Positions 8,214-16,453 of a DNA stretch of 64,000 nucleotides are shown here, piece after piece; within the stretch, counting starts at the first letter, position 1; each line of letters starts with the position of its first letter. The translations under genes and the position numbers were made by a program. Origin of the DNA: Caulobacter sp. SL161. Its GTDB lineage: Bacteria; Pseudomonadota; Alphaproteobacteria; Caulobacterales; Caulobacteraceae. The notes under the pieces are model-generated. The model ran no database searches. It had not been told where the DNA came from and saw only the letters and a list, made by a program, of their open reading frames with translations. The stretch is taken from assembly GCF_026672375.1 (NCBI RefSeq), contig NZ_JAPPRA010000001.1, forward strand, positions 186,001 through 250,000. Reading direction: 5' to 3'.

Positions 8214-8864
8214 CTATAGACCTCTCGACGGTGCGCCGCCAAGGGGGTCCACGATGCGAGGCGTTGTCGCGGCCGCGACTTGCCCCGGCTTGTCGTCGTC
8301 GACCGCCGGGAAGAAGGTGTAGCTGAGGGTGATCTCAGGCTTTCCCTTCGTTTCAGGGTCGTCCGCATATTGGGGATCCACGAAATAGACGACCGGGAAC
8401 TCCACGGTCTGTCCGGGCTGGATCGTCTGGCTGGTGAAGCAGAAGCATTCCAGCTTCTGGAAGTACGGCCCCGCCTGTTCCGGCACGACGTTATACAGCG
8501 CCCGACCGGTGATCGGCTTGTCCGTGGGGTTGGTGACCTTGAAGAAGGTCAGGCCCGTGTCGCCGATGCGGATATCCTGCTTGGGCTGCAGCGCCTGGAA
8601 GCGCCAGGGGAGCTCGCGGATGTTCGCGTCGAATCGCACGGTGATCTTGCGATCCAGAACGCGCGTCGGCGCGGTCTCGGCCCGGCGGACCGTGCCGTCA
8701 AAGCCGGTGACCTGGCAGAATAGCTTGTAGAGCGGGACGGCCGCATAGGCTGCGCCGATCATGCCGACAAAGGTCGCCACGCAGATCATCGCAACCTTCT
8801 TGTTGCGACGCGCCATCTGCTGCTGCGGGGTGAGATCGTCCTTAGATGTGGGGGTTTGCGACAT
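8214..8864 (-). CDS. ctaG: Cytochrome c oxidase assembly protein CtaG (Cox11)
   Basis: CtaG/Cox11 delivers copper to the CuB site of subunit I. The 216-residue product has one N-terminal membrane helix (VAMICVATFVGMIGAAYAAVPLYKLFCQ, with the conserved VPLYxxFCQ motif) and a periplasmic Ig-like domain. The copper-binding pair is in KLECFCFTSQ (CFCF), followed by the typical VEFPVVYFVDP. The start ATG at 8864 overlaps the end of the small membrane-protein gene by 23 bp, indicating coupled translation. Confidence 0.95.
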   Translation of the reverse strand: MSQTPTSKDDLTPQQQMARRNKKVAMICVATFVGMIGAAYAAVPLYKLFCQVTGFDGTVRRAETAPTRVLDRKITVRFDANIRELPWRFQALQPKQDIRIGDTGLTFFKVTNPTDKPITGRALYNVVPEQAGPYFQKLECFCFTSQTIQPGQTVEFPVVYFVDPQYADDPETKGKPEITLSYTFFPAVDDDKPGQVAAATTPRIVDPLGGAPSRGL

Positions 8865-9003
8865 TTCCGCCGAGCCTCACGAGGGTGACCACGAAAACGA
8901 GAACGACGAAGGCGACGAGGCCCAAGGCGAGGGCCAGGTTGCGTCCGTCACGGGCTTTCTTGGCGGCCTGCTGCGCCGCGTCGGTTTCGACCGGTTTATT
9001 CAC
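8842..9003 (-). CDS. Small single-helix membrane protein in the cox cluster (CoxF-like position)
   Basis: A 53-residue frame sits exactly between ctaB and ctaG. It begins with GTG at 9003, overlapping the ctaB stop (GTGA arrangement), and ends with TAA at 8844-8842, inside the ctaG start region. The product begins VNKPVETDAAQQAAKKARDG (V read as Met), followed by one hydrophobic helix of about 21 residues (starting NLALALGLVAFVVLVFVV) and the tail RLGGNVANPHI. Short proteins occupy this slot in other alphaproteobacterial cox operons (often called CoxF or hypothetical). It is likely an inner-membrane accessory of oxidase biogenesis; this is inferred from position and topology only. Confidence 0.75.
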   Translation of the reverse strand: MNKPVETDAAQQAAKKARDGRNLALALGLVAFVVLVFVVTLVRLGGNVANPHI

Positions 9004-10019
9004 TTCAGGAGCTCCAAGGGGCGAACGCCCGTGACCGCCTCGCCCAAGAGGGCGGCGAACAGGGCGAAGAGGTAGAGAATCGAGAAGGCGAACAGATTGC
9101 GGGCGGCCTTGGCCCCGGCGGCCTTCTCATCCTCGGTGACGTCATAGAGGGCGCGGTCGGCCACGCGCGGATCGGCGGCGTCGCCGGCCTTGCTGGCGAA
9201 CACACGCCAGGCCAGCAGCAGGAACACCAGGCCGCCCAGACCCGACACCGCCAGATAGATCGGGCCGCCCAGGCCCGTCAGCACCGGCGACAGGCAGATC
9301 GGGAACAGGATCAGGCTGTAGAGCAGGATCTGCTTGCGGGTTTCCCGCGCGCCCTTGACCACCGGCAGCATCGGCACGCCGGCCTTGGCGTAGTCGGTGG
9401 TGACGTACAGCGACAGCGCCCAGAAGTGCGGCGGGGTCCAGAAGAAGATGATCGCCACCATCAGCCAGGCGTTCAGCGGCGCCGAGCCGGTGGCCGCAGC
9501 CCAGCCGATGGCGGGCGGCAGCGCGCCCGCAAGGCCGCCGATGACGATGTTCTGCGCCGTCCAGCGCTTGAGCCACATCGTATAGACGACCGCGTAGAAG
9601 ACGATGGTGAAAGCCAGAAGGCCCGCGGCCAGCCAGTTCACCGCAAAGCCCAGGAACATCACCGACAGCAGGGACAGAACCACGCCCAGGGTGGCGGCTT
9701 CCTCGCCCTTGACCTTGCCGGCCGGGACGGGACGGCCGCGCGTGCGGCGCATCTGGCGATCGATGTCGGCGTCGTACCACATGTTGAGCGCGCCGGACGC
9801 GCCTGCGCCGACAGCGATGCAGAGCACGGCGATGGCCGCCAGTACGGGATGGATCGGCGCGCGTGCGGCCAGGAGGCCCGTCAGACCGGTGAAGACCACC
9901 AGCGACATGACGCGCGGCTTCATCAGCTGAAAATAGTCCTGCCAGCGTGCGGTTTCCGACGAATCCCGCAGCGGGGTCGTCTCGGCGCTGTCAGACGTCA
10001 TGGCGGCTGTCTTTGACAT
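9000..10019 (-). CDS. ctaB: Protoheme IX farnesyltransferase (heme O synthase)
   Basis: CtaB transfers a farnesyl group to heme b, making heme O, the precursor of heme a for the aa3 oxidase. The 339-residue membrane protein of the UbiA superfamily has the first aspartate-rich motif NMWYDADIDRQMRRTRGRPVP near residue 80, and the second region HFWALSLYVTTDYAKAGVPMLPVV near residue 200. It has about nine hydrophobic helices. The start shown is MSKTAAMTSD; the second Met (10001) is an alternative. It is 105 bp downstream of ctaD and overlaps the next small gene by 4 bp. Confidence 0.95.
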   Translation of the reverse strand: MSKTAAMTSDSAETTPLRDSSETARWQDYFQLMKPRVMSLVVFTGLTGLLAARAPIHPVLAAIAVLCIAVGAGASGALNMWYDADIDRQMRRTRGRPVPAGKVKGEEAATLGVVLSLLSVMFLGFAVNWLAAGLLAFTIVFYAVVYTMWLKRWTAQNIVIGGLAGALPPAIGWAAATGSAPLNAWLMVAIIFFWTPPHFWALSLYVTTDYAKAGVPMLPVVKGARETRKQILLYSLILFPICLSPVLTGLGGPIYLAVSGLGGLVFLLLAWRVFASKAGDAADPRVADRALYDVTEDEKAAGAKAARNLFAFSILYLFALFAALLGEAVTGVRPLELLK

Positions 10020-10051
10020 CGATCCAAAACATACAGGTCTTGAACAGGCGA

Positions 10052-10091
10052 GGGGCGCGGCCCGGACCCTTAAGGATCCCGCCCGCGCCCC
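10052..10091. other. GC-rich hairpin between ctaD and ctaB
   Basis: A 9-bp inverted repeat (GGGGCGCGG at 10052-10060 with CCGCGCCCC at 10083-10091) sits in the 105-bp gap between ctaD and ctaB. The minus strand lacks a T-run after it, so it is more likely a processing or mRNA-stability hairpin inside the operon than a terminator. Its role is not established. Confidence 0.35.
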
Positions 10092-10124
10092 CCTTTTAGG
10101 TCCGGTTACGGACGACGGTTCACC

Positions 10125-11783
10125 CTAGTGGTGGTCGTCGGCCTTGATCACCGGCGGTTCGCTGAACTGGTGGAACGGCGGCGGCGAGGACAGGGTCCAT
10201 TCCAGCGTGGTTGCGCCTTCGCCCCACGGGTTGGCCTCGGCCTTGCGGCGACGGATCGCCGCTTCGATCAGCACCAGCATGAACACGCCGACACCAACGA
10301 CGGTGATCATGTAGCCGACCGACGACACGTAGTTCCACAGCGTGAAGGCGTCCGGATAGTCGACATAGCGACGCGGCATGCCTTGCAGGCCCAGGAAGTG
10401 CTGCGGGAAGAAGATCAGGTTCACACCGACGAACATGATCCAGAAGTGCAGCGCGCCCAGGAACTCGTTGTACTTCACGCCCCACATCTTCTCGAACCAG
10501 TAGTAGAAGCCCGCGAAGATGGCGAACACCGCGCCCAGCGACAGCACGTAGTGGAAGTGCGCCACCACGTAGTAGGTGTCGTGCAGGCTGTAGTCGATGC
10601 CGGCGTTCGACAGGACGACGCCGGTGACGCCGCCAACCGTGAACAGGAAGATGAAGCCGATCGCCCACAGCATGGGCGTCTTGAAGCTGATCGAACCGCC
10701 CCACATCGTGGCGATCCAGCTGAAGATCTTCACGCCCGTCGGGACGGCGATGATCATCGTGGCGGCCACGAAGTAGGCGCGCAGGTTGATGCTCATGCCG
10801 ACGGTGTACATGTGGTGCGCCCACACGACGAAGCCGACGAAGCCGATGGCGACCATCGCGTAGGCCATCGCCAGGTAGCCGAAGACCGGCTTCTTGGAGA
10901 AGGTCGAGACGATGTGGCTGATGATGCCGAAGCCCGGCAGGATCAGGATGTACACTTCCGGGTGACCGAAGAACCAGAACAGGTGCTGGAACATGACGGG
11001 GTCGCCGCCGGCGGCCGGATCGAAGAAGTGCGTGCCGAAGTTACGGTCGGTCAGCAGCATGGTGATGGCGCCGGCCAGGACGGGCAGCGACAGCAGCAGC
11101 AGGAAGGCGGTGATCAGCACCGACCAGGCGAACAGCGGCATGCGGTGCAGGGTCATGCCCGGCGCGCGCATGTTGAAGATCGTGGTGATGAAGTTGATCG
11201 CGCCCAGGATCGACGAGGCGCCGGCCAGGTGGAGCGACAGAATCGCCAGGTCCATGGCCGGACCCTTGTGACCGATGGTCGACAGCGGCGGATAGATCGT
11301 CCAGCCACCGCCGAAACCGGCGCCCGGGCCGCCGTCGACGAACATCGACAGGACCAGCAGGATCCAGGCGGCCATCAGCAGCCAGAACGAGATGTTGTTC
11401 ATCCGCGGGAAGGCCATGTCCGGCGCGCCGATCATGATCGGAACGAACCAGTTGCCGAACCCGCCGATCATGGCGGGCATGACCATGAAGAAGATCATGA
11501 TCAGGGCGTGGGCGGTGACCACGGCGTTATAGCCGTGCTTGCCCTTGAAGATGCCCATCTGGGCCAGCATGCCGGTGTCGGAGAACACCTGAATGCCCGG
11601 CTCCATGAGCTCCCAGCGGATCAGGCCCGAGAGAGCGCCGCCGACGATGCCCGCCATGATGGCGAACAGGATGTACAGCGTGCCGATGTCCTTGTGGTTC
11701 GTCGAAAAGAACCAGCGGGCGAAAAACGGCGGCTTGTGGTCGTCGTCGTGGGCGTGGTCGTGAGTGTCTGCGGCGGAAGCCAT
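10125..11783 (-). CDS. ctaD: Cytochrome c oxidase subunit I
   Basis: This is the catalytic subunit of the aa3 oxidase, with heme a and the heme a3-CuB centre. The 552-residue protein has 12 helices. Diagnostic segments are the low-spin heme ligand region [23 protein letters not shown], the CuB and cross-linked His-Tyr region [27 protein letters not shown] with the two CuB histidines, and [16 protein letters not shown] with the heme a and a3 histidines. The N-terminus is unusually rich in His and Asp ([17 protein letters not shown]). It is the second gene of the cluster, 26 bp after ctaC. Confidence 0.97.
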   Translation of the reverse strand: MASAADTHDHAHDDDHKPPFFARWFFSTNHKDIGTLYILFAIMAGIVGGALSGLIRWELMEPGIQVFSDTGMLAQMGIFKGKHGYNAVVTAHALIMIFFMVMPAMIGGFGNWFVPIMIGAPDMAFPRMNNISFWLLMAAWILLVLSMFVDGGPGAGFGGGWTIYPPLSTIGHKGPAMDLAILSLHLAGASSILGAINFITTIFNMRAPGMTLHRMPLFAWSVLITAFLLLLSLPVLAGAITMLLTDRNFGTHFFDPAAGGDPVMFQHLFWFFGHPEVYILILPGFGIISHIVSTFSKKPVFGYLAMAYAMVAIGFVGFVVWAHHMYTVGMSINLRAYFVAATMIIAVPTGVKIFSWIATMWGGSISFKTPMLWAIGFIFLFTVGGVTGVVLSNAGIDYSLHDTYYVVAHFHYVLSLGAVFAIFAGFYYWFEKMWGVKYNEFLGALHFWIMFVGVNLIFFPQHFLGLQGMPRRYVDYPDAFTLWNYVSSVGYMITVVGVGVFMLVLIEAAIRRRKAEANPWGEGATTLEWTLSSPPPFHQFSEPPVIKADDHH

Positions 11784-11809
11784 CTGACGTCTATCCTACG
11801 ATCGTATTC

Positions 11810-12727
11810 TTAGGCCGCCGGCGCGGCGGGAGCCGCGGCCGGAGCGGAAGCGGGGGCGGCCGGAGCCGAGGCGGGGGTCGCCGCGGCTTCAGCCGGAGCG
11901 GCCGCGGGCGCGGGCGGAGCGGTCTTGGACTTAACCCAGGCGTCGAACTCGGCCTGCGTCACGACCTTGATCTCGATCGGCATGTTGGCGTGGTCGACGC
12001 CGCAAAGCTCCGAGCACTGGCCGTAGAACACGCCGGTGCGCTCGGCCTTGAACCAGGTTTCGTTCAGGCGGCCCGGAATGGCGTCGGTCTTCAGACCGAA
12101 GGCCGGCAGGGCGAAGGCGTGGATAACGTCGGCGGCGGTGACCTGAACGCGGACGACCTTGCCCACCGGCACGACCATGGCGTTGTCGGCGGCCAGCAGG
12201 TACGGGACCTTCTTGGCGTCTGCCTGTTCCTTGGTCAGCGGCAGCGAGATGATTTCGCTGATCTCTTGGTCCGGATACTCGTAGCCCCAGTACCACTGAT
12301 AGCCCGTGGCCTTCACGGTCAGGTCCGGCTTGGGCATGTCGTTGTAGTGGAACAGCAGGCGGAACGAGAAGATGGCGATGACCATCAGGATCAGGACCGG
12401 CACGACCGTCCAGATCACCTCGATCGTGGTGTTGTGGCTGAACTTGGCGGGGACCGGGTTCGCTTTCTTGTTGTAGCGAACAACGATCCAGATCAGCAGG
12501 CCCAGCACCAGCAGGGTGATGGCCGTGATGATCGGCATCAGGATCACATTGTGGAACTGGATCGCGTGGTGCTTCAGCTCCGATGCGGCCGGCTGGAGGT
12601 CAATGGCCCCCGGCGTCGGCTGACCCATCAGATCTTCAGCGAGCGCGTGACCCGCGAACATCATCGTAGCGGCGAGGGCGGACGCGCCCGTCATGATCCG
12701 CCGAATCCCCGAAAATTGCGCCTTCAT
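11810..12727 (-). CDS. ctaC: Cytochrome c oxidase subunit II with Ala/Pro tail
   Basis: Subunit II carries the binuclear CuA centre that accepts electrons from cytochrome c. The 305-residue product, from the ATG at 12727, has a signal peptide (IMTGASALAATMMFAGHALA), two membrane helices (VILMPIITAITLLVLGLLIWIVV and VIWTVVPVLILMVIAIFSF), the aromatic region YQWYWGYEYPD, and the CuA ligands in GQCSELCGVDHANMPI. The last 35 or so residues are almost only Ala and Pro, an extra tail beyond the usual end. A longer in-frame start at 12832 is less likely because the shorter form begins directly before the signal peptide. It is probably the first gene of the cox operon. Confidence 0.95.
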   Translation of the reverse strand: MKAQFSGIRRIMTGASALAATMMFAGHALAEDLMGQPTPGAIDLQPAASELKHHAIQFHNVILMPIITAITLLVLGLLIWIVVRYNKKANPVPAKFSHNTTIEVIWTVVPVLILMVIAIFSFRLLFHYNDMPKPDLTVKATGYQWYWGYEYPDQEISEIISLPLTKEQADAKKVPYLLAADNAMVVPVGKVVRVQVTAADVIHAFALPAFGLKTDAIPGRLNETWFKAERTGVFYGQCSELCGVDHANMPIEIKVVTQAEFDAWVKSKTAPPAPAAAPAEAAATPASAPAAPASAPAAAPAAPAA

Positions 12728-13040
12728 ATCCCTCACGGCCCGTTTCGGCGGCGATTTGAGCCCGATCAAGGCCCGCGCCGCGCCGACATGCACATTACGA
12801 CTGTCGATAAGGTCCTGCGCAATCGACTTCACTCAAAATGAGTCGCGCGTCGACGCCCAGCCCTCCCGATTGTCGGTCCGGAGGCTGCATACGCGCATCG
12901 CCAGCCCTTGCCAAGCGCCAGAGCCCACGCGCTGAGCATGGGAACAGCCCGTTATCCCCGCCCCGAGGGGGTTCAGTCGCGAATGCCTCTCAGAAACCCC
13001 CGAATTCGGCGTCCGGATCATTACGTATCATTCATGAGTA
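12728..13040. other. Divergent intergenic region, ctaC / padR
   Basis: About 370 bp separate ctaC (minus) from the PadR-type gene (plus). It must hold the cox operon promoter and leader. Short reading frames exist on both strands, but none has a good ribosome binding site or recognisable product. I see no convincing hairpin terminator or riboswitch. The cox promoter could not be pinned down by eye. Confidence 0.4.
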
Positions 13041-13041
13041 G

Positions 13042-13080
13042 GTACCTTGCACCACTCAGTACCGGGCGGTACAAGGGAGC
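13042..13080 (+). promoter_or_regulatory. Probable padR promoter with overlapping inverted/direct repeats
   Basis: CTTGCACC (13046-13053) and GGTACAAG (13068-13075) form an 8-bp inverted repeat with one mismatch. The same bases can be read as a promoter, TTGCAC (13047-13052), 17-bp spacer, TACAAG (13070-13075). A GTAC core occurs three times at 13042, 13059 and 13069. PadR regulators commonly bind dyad operators in their own promoter, so autoregulation is plausible but inferred. A ribosome binding site GGAGG follows at 13087-13091. Confidence 0.45.
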
Positions 13081-13101
13081 ATCAACGGAGGCAAGGACGC
13101 C

Positions 13102-13428
13102 GTGCCGGAAACAATTGAAATCCAACTGAAGAAAGGCGTGCTGGCGCTCTGTGTGCTGGCCCTGCTCTCGCACGCCGACAGCTACGCCTACGAGATCGCC
13201 AGCAGGCTCACGAGGGACATCGATATGGGGGAAGGGACGATCTATCCGCTGATGCGCCGCATGCAGTCGGATGGCCTGGTCGAGACCTATCTGGTGGAAA
13301 GCCAGAGCGGCCCGCCGCGCAAATACTACCGCCTCACCGCCGCCGGGCGCGAAAGCCTGGCGCAGCAGAAGGCCGAATGGACCGCGTTCGCCACCGCGGT
13401 GAACAACATCGTGGGAGCCGCAGCATGA
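13102..13428 (+). CDS. PadR family transcriptional regulator
   Basis: This 108-residue winged-helix regulator is read from a GTG at 13102 with GGAGG ten bases upstream. The family pattern is clear: LKKGVLALCVLALLSHADSYAYEIAS, then GTIYPLMRRMQSDGLVETYLVESQSGPPRKYYRLTAAGRESL. PadR proteins repress small operons, often including their own gene. Its TGA overlaps the ATG of the next gene (ATGA), so it is the first gene of a three-gene module with a HAAS-domain membrane protein and a GIN-domain protein. Confidence 0.93.
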   Translation: MPETIEIQLKKGVLALCVLALLSHADSYAYEIASRLTRDIDMGEGTIYPLMRRMQSDGLVETYLVESQSGPPRKYYRLTAAGRESLAQQKAEWTAFATAVNNIVGAAA

Positions 13429-13988
13429 CCCGCGCCGAGTTCATCACCCGCCTGCGCCGGGGCCTGTCGGGCCTGCCGGCCACCACGATCGCCGACATCG
13501 TCGCCGATCACGAGGCGCACTTCGCCGACGCCCAGGCCGCCGGTCGCACCGAGGCCGAGGTCGCCGCCGCCCTAGGGGATCCGGACCGTCTGGCCCGCGA
13601 ACTGCGCGCCGAGGCCGGCCTGAAGCAGTGGGAGGAGAAGAAGACCCCGTCCAACGCCATGGCCGCGATCATCGCCTTGATCGGCCTGGGCGCCATCGAC
13701 GTGATCTTCCTTTTGCCCCTGCTGATGGGCGTGCTGGCCACGCTGTTCGGCTTCCTGGTGGCCGTGGTGACGATCTTCTTCGTCGGCGGCTTCATCTTTG
13801 CGGCCGGTCCGCTGGCCGCACCGCCCGGGGGACCGGTCACCGCCTTCCTGATCGGCATCGGCCTGATGGCCGTGGCCACCTTCATCGGTTCGCTGCTGAC
13901 GGTGGTGACGGTCGGGGTCTTCAACGCGGTCGTCTGGTACGCCCGCCTGCACTTCCGGCTGCTGAAGCCGGCCATGGAACAAGCTTGA
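13425..13988 (+). CDS. HAAS (DUF1700) domain membrane protein
   Basis: This 187-residue protein has an N-terminal cytoplasmic helical region of about 70 residues (TRAEFITRLRRGLSGLPATTIADIVADHEAHF..GDPDRLARELRAE), the HAAS/DUF1700 signature found beside PadR regulators. About four hydrophobic helices follow between residues 78 and 172. The start at 13425 overlaps the PadR stop by four bases. The DUF1700 half is thought to interact with the PadR partner; the actual signal is unknown. It precedes the GIN-domain gene by 17 bp. Confidence 0.85.
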   Translation: MTRAEFITRLRRGLSGLPATTIADIVADHEAHFADAQAAGRTEAEVAAALGDPDRLARELRAEAGLKQWEEKKTPSNAMAAIIALIGLGAIDVIFLLPLLMGVLATLFGFLVAVVTIFFVGGFIFAAGPLAAPPGGPVTAFLIGIGLMAVATFIGSLLTVVTVGVFNAVVWYARLHFRLLKPAMEQA

Positions 13989-14005
13989 GCGGAGAGGAGG
14001 GGACC

Positions 14006-14821
14006 ATGTTGATCCGCAATACGCTCATCGTCGCCGGGGCGAGCTTCGCCCTCGCGGTCGGTTGCTTCGCCGGGGTGGCGGCCATCGCCGGACCCGAACT
14101 GATGAAAAGCGGCTGGACGATCCCGTTCGGGGACGAGGCCAATGTCACCATCACCGACGACAACGGTCGGGTGATCCGCACGGTGCGTCACGTCGGCGCA
14201 GGGGGCGCGCCCTCGCCGATCGTCGATCGCAACCTGCCCTGGACCGGGAAGGACACCTTGATCATCGACCTGCCGGTCGACGTGGTGTTCGTCCAGGGCG
14301 CCGAGGCCAAGATCGTGGTCTCCGGACCCAAGTCCTATGTCGATCGGCTTAAGGTCGCCGGGGGCCGCATCAGCCTGGATGACGTCAACCTCGCCGAGCG
14401 CGCCGTGGTGACGCTCGGCCCCGACGGGCTGCAGGTGCGCCACGACCGCGACCGGATGAAGATCACGGTCGTGGCGCCCGACGTCACCCGCTTCGAGGTG
14501 CGCGGCTCCGGCGATCTGGATATCCGCCGCTACGAACACCCGGCCCTGGGCCTGGACATCTCGGGCAGCGGCGACGTCGAGGCCGAGGGCAAGGTCGAGA
14601 CGATCACGCTCGACAACGCCGGCTCGGGCTATGCCGACCTGGCCGCCCTGAAGGCCAAGGACGCCACCATCGACGTCTCGGGCAGCGGCGGCGGCGCGGT
14701 CTTCGCCACGGACAAGGCCAAGATCGACATCTCCGGCAGCGGCGATGTGGAGCTGCGAACCGAGCCCAAGCTGGTGACCAGCGAGATCACCGGCTCGGGC
14801 GATATCCGCCGCGAGTACTGA
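14006..14821 (+). CDS. GIN domain (DUF2807) exported protein
   Basis: This 271-residue protein starts with an N-terminal hydrophobic segment (NTLIVAGASFALAVGCFAGVAAIAG) that is a signal peptide or anchor. The C-terminal half is a beta-helix-like region with recurring SGSGD motifs (RGSGDLDI, SGSGDVEAEG, SGSGGGAVF, SGSGDVEL, TGSGDI), the mark of the putative auto-transporter adhesin head GIN domain. It is probably periplasmic or surface-exposed. The ATG at 14006 is chosen because GGAGAGGAGGGG lies just upstream. It is the last gene of the PadR module; function unknown. Confidence 0.85.
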   Translation: MLIRNTLIVAGASFALAVGCFAGVAAIAGPELMKSGWTIPFGDEANVTITDDNGRVIRTVRHVGAGGAPSPIVDRNLPWTGKDTLIIDLPVDVVFVQGAEAKIVVSGPKSYVDRLKVAGGRISLDDVNLAERAVVTLGPDGLQVRHDRDRMKITVVAPDVTRFEVRGSGDLDIRRYEHPALGLDISGSGDVEAEGKVETITLDNAGSGYADLAALKAKDATIDVSGSGGGAVFATDKAKIDISGSGDVELRTEPKLVTSEITGSGDIRREY

Positions 14822-14877
14822 TCCGCGACAAAAGGGGCGGGGTGACGAGCGCGTTCGGAAGTCTTACCTGTAGGACC

Positions 14878-16314
14878 ATGAACGCTCCGATCCCCGCCTC
14901 TTCCCTGTCGATCCTGGACGCCGCCGGCGTCGATCCCGACCGCACCCGCGCGATCCTGGGCGAAGCCCTGGCCGGCGCCGACGACGGCGAACTGTTCCTC
15001 GAACGCTCCGAGAGCGAGGCCTTCGTCTTCGACGACGGACGCCTCAAGAGCGCCTCCTATGATTCGGGCGAGGGCTTTGGCCTGCGCGTGGTGGCCGGCG
15101 AGACGGCCGGCTACGCCCACGCCGCCGAGATTTCCGAGGCCGCCATCCGCCGCGCCGCTGATTCGGCGAGCCTGGCCAAGCGTGGCCACGCCGGCGTCAG
15201 CGCCGAAGGACCGCGCGCCACCAACGAGAAGCTCTATGGCGAGGACAATCCGGTCAGCGCCCCGGACTTCTCCGACAAGGTCGCCCTGCTGCAGGAGATC
15301 GACGCCTTCGCCCGCGCCCGCGACCCGCGCGTCGTGCAAGTGATGGCCTCGATGGCCGGCGAGCGCCGCGTCGTCGAGATCCTCCGCGCCGACGGCCGGT
15401 TGATCCGCGACGTCCGCCCGCTGGTGCGCGTGAATGTCCAGGTCACTGTCGAGAAGGACGGCCGCCGCGAGAGCGGCTCGTCCGGCGCCGGCGGCCGCGC
15501 CGGCTTCGCCGCCTGGATCAGCCCCGACAAGTGGCAGGATCAGGTCGATGAGGCCCTGCGCATGGCGCTCGTGAACCTGGACGCCGTCGCCTGCCCCGCC
15601 GGCGAGATGGACGTGGTGCTGGGCCCCGGCTGGAACGGCGTGCTGCTGCATGAGGCCGTCGGCCACGGCCTGGAAGGCGACTTCAACCGCAAGGGCATCA
15701 GCGCCTTTTCAGGCCGCATCGGCGAGCGCGTGGCCGCCCCCGGCGTCACCGTCTTCGACGACGGATCGATCCCCGGTCGCCGCGGCTCTCTGACCGTCGA
15801 TGACGAGGGCACCCCCACCGAGCGCACCATCCTGATCGAGGACGGCATTCTCGTCGGCTACATGCACGACCGGATGAGCGCCCGCCTGATGGGCATGAAG
15901 GCCACCGGCAACGGCCGCCGTCAGTCCTACGCCCACATGCCGATGCCGCGCATGACCAACACCGGCATGCTGGCCGGCGACCACGATCCGCAGGAGATGA
16001 TCGCTTCGCTGAAGCGCGGCCTCTACTGCGCCAATTTCGGCGGCGGCCAGGTCGACATCACCAACGGCAAGTTCGTCTTCCAGTGCACCGAGGCCTACCT
16101 CGTCGAAGACGGCAAGATCACCGCTCCGGTCAAGGGCGCCACCCTGATCGGCGACGGCCCCAGCGCCCTGACCCGCGTGACGATGATCGGCAACGACTTC
16201 GACTTCGACCCGGGCATCGGCGTCTGCGGCAAGTCGGGCCAAGGCGTGCCGGTGGGCGTGGGTCAGCCGTCGCTGAAGATCACCGGCCTGACCGTGGGCG
16301 GGACGGCGGTCTAG
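14878..16314 (+). CDS. tldD: Metalloprotease TldD
   Basis: TldD with its partner PmbA/TldE forms a zinc metalloprotease that acts on unfolded peptides and is involved in microcin maturation in enterobacteria. The 478-residue product has the zinc motif HEAVGHGLEGD near residue 260, the N-terminal region ERSESEAFVFDDGRLK, and the C-terminal GYMHDRMSARLMGMKATGNGRRQSYAHMPMPRMTNT. The ATG at 14878 (MNAPIPASS) is favoured over an in-frame GTG at 14842. It is monocistronic by position, ending at a large palindromic repeat. Confidence 0.95.
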   Translation: MNAPIPASSLSILDAAGVDPDRTRAILGEALAGADDGELFLERSESEAFVFDDGRLKSASYDSGEGFGLRVVAGETAGYAHAAEISEAAIRRAADSASLAKRGHAGVSAEGPRATNEKLYGEDNPVSAPDFSDKVALLQEIDAFARARDPRVVQVMASMAGERRVVEILRADGRLIRDVRPLVRVNVQVTVEKDGRRESGSSGAGGRAGFAAWISPDKWQDQVDEALRMALVNLDAVACPAGEMDVVLGPGWNGVLLHEAVGHGLEGDFNRKGISAFSGRIGERVAAPGVTVFDDGSIPGRRGSLTVDDEGTPTERTILIEDGILVGYMHDRMSARLMGMKATGNGRRQSYAHMPMPRMTNTGMLAGDHDPQEMIASLKRGLYCANFGGGQVDITNGKFVFQCTEAYLVEDGKITAPVKGATLIGDGPSALTRVTMIGNDFDFDPGIGVCGKSGQGVPVGVGQPSLKITGLTVGGTAV

Positions 16315-16329
16315 GGGCGGCGCCGAAAG

Positions 16330-16448
16330 CGCCCCCTCCGTCACGATGCTTCGCATCGCGCCACCTCCCCCGTTTTACGGGTGAGGAGAAGATGCCACCG
16401 CAACCCTCCTGCCCCGCCTGCGGGGGAGGTGGCGCGGCGGAGGGGGCG
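16330..16448. repeat. Inverted pair of GCCCCCTCCG intergenic repeats
   Basis: A left copy (GCCCCCTCCGTCACG, an ATGC-TTC-GCAT hairpin, then GCGCCACCTCCCCCG and CGGGTGAGGA) is followed by a reverse-oriented partial copy ending CGGAGGGGGC. The two ends pair, and GTTTTTC follows on the plus strand, so the unit can act as a terminator for tldD and the convergent GNAT gene. The same family occurs at 22670 and 58846. Confidence 0.8.
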
Positions 16449-16453
16449 TTTTT

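Noticed and set aside
10128..11813. Long plus-strand open frame (561 codons, rich in Asp, His, Arg) opposite ctaD
   Set aside because: It mirrors ctaD codon bias on the other strand of high-GC DNA; composition is unnatural and ctaD is certain.
12833..13021. Short minus-strand frame upstream of ctaC
   Set aside because: No ribosome binding site, no protein-like pattern; likely part of the cox leader/promoter region.
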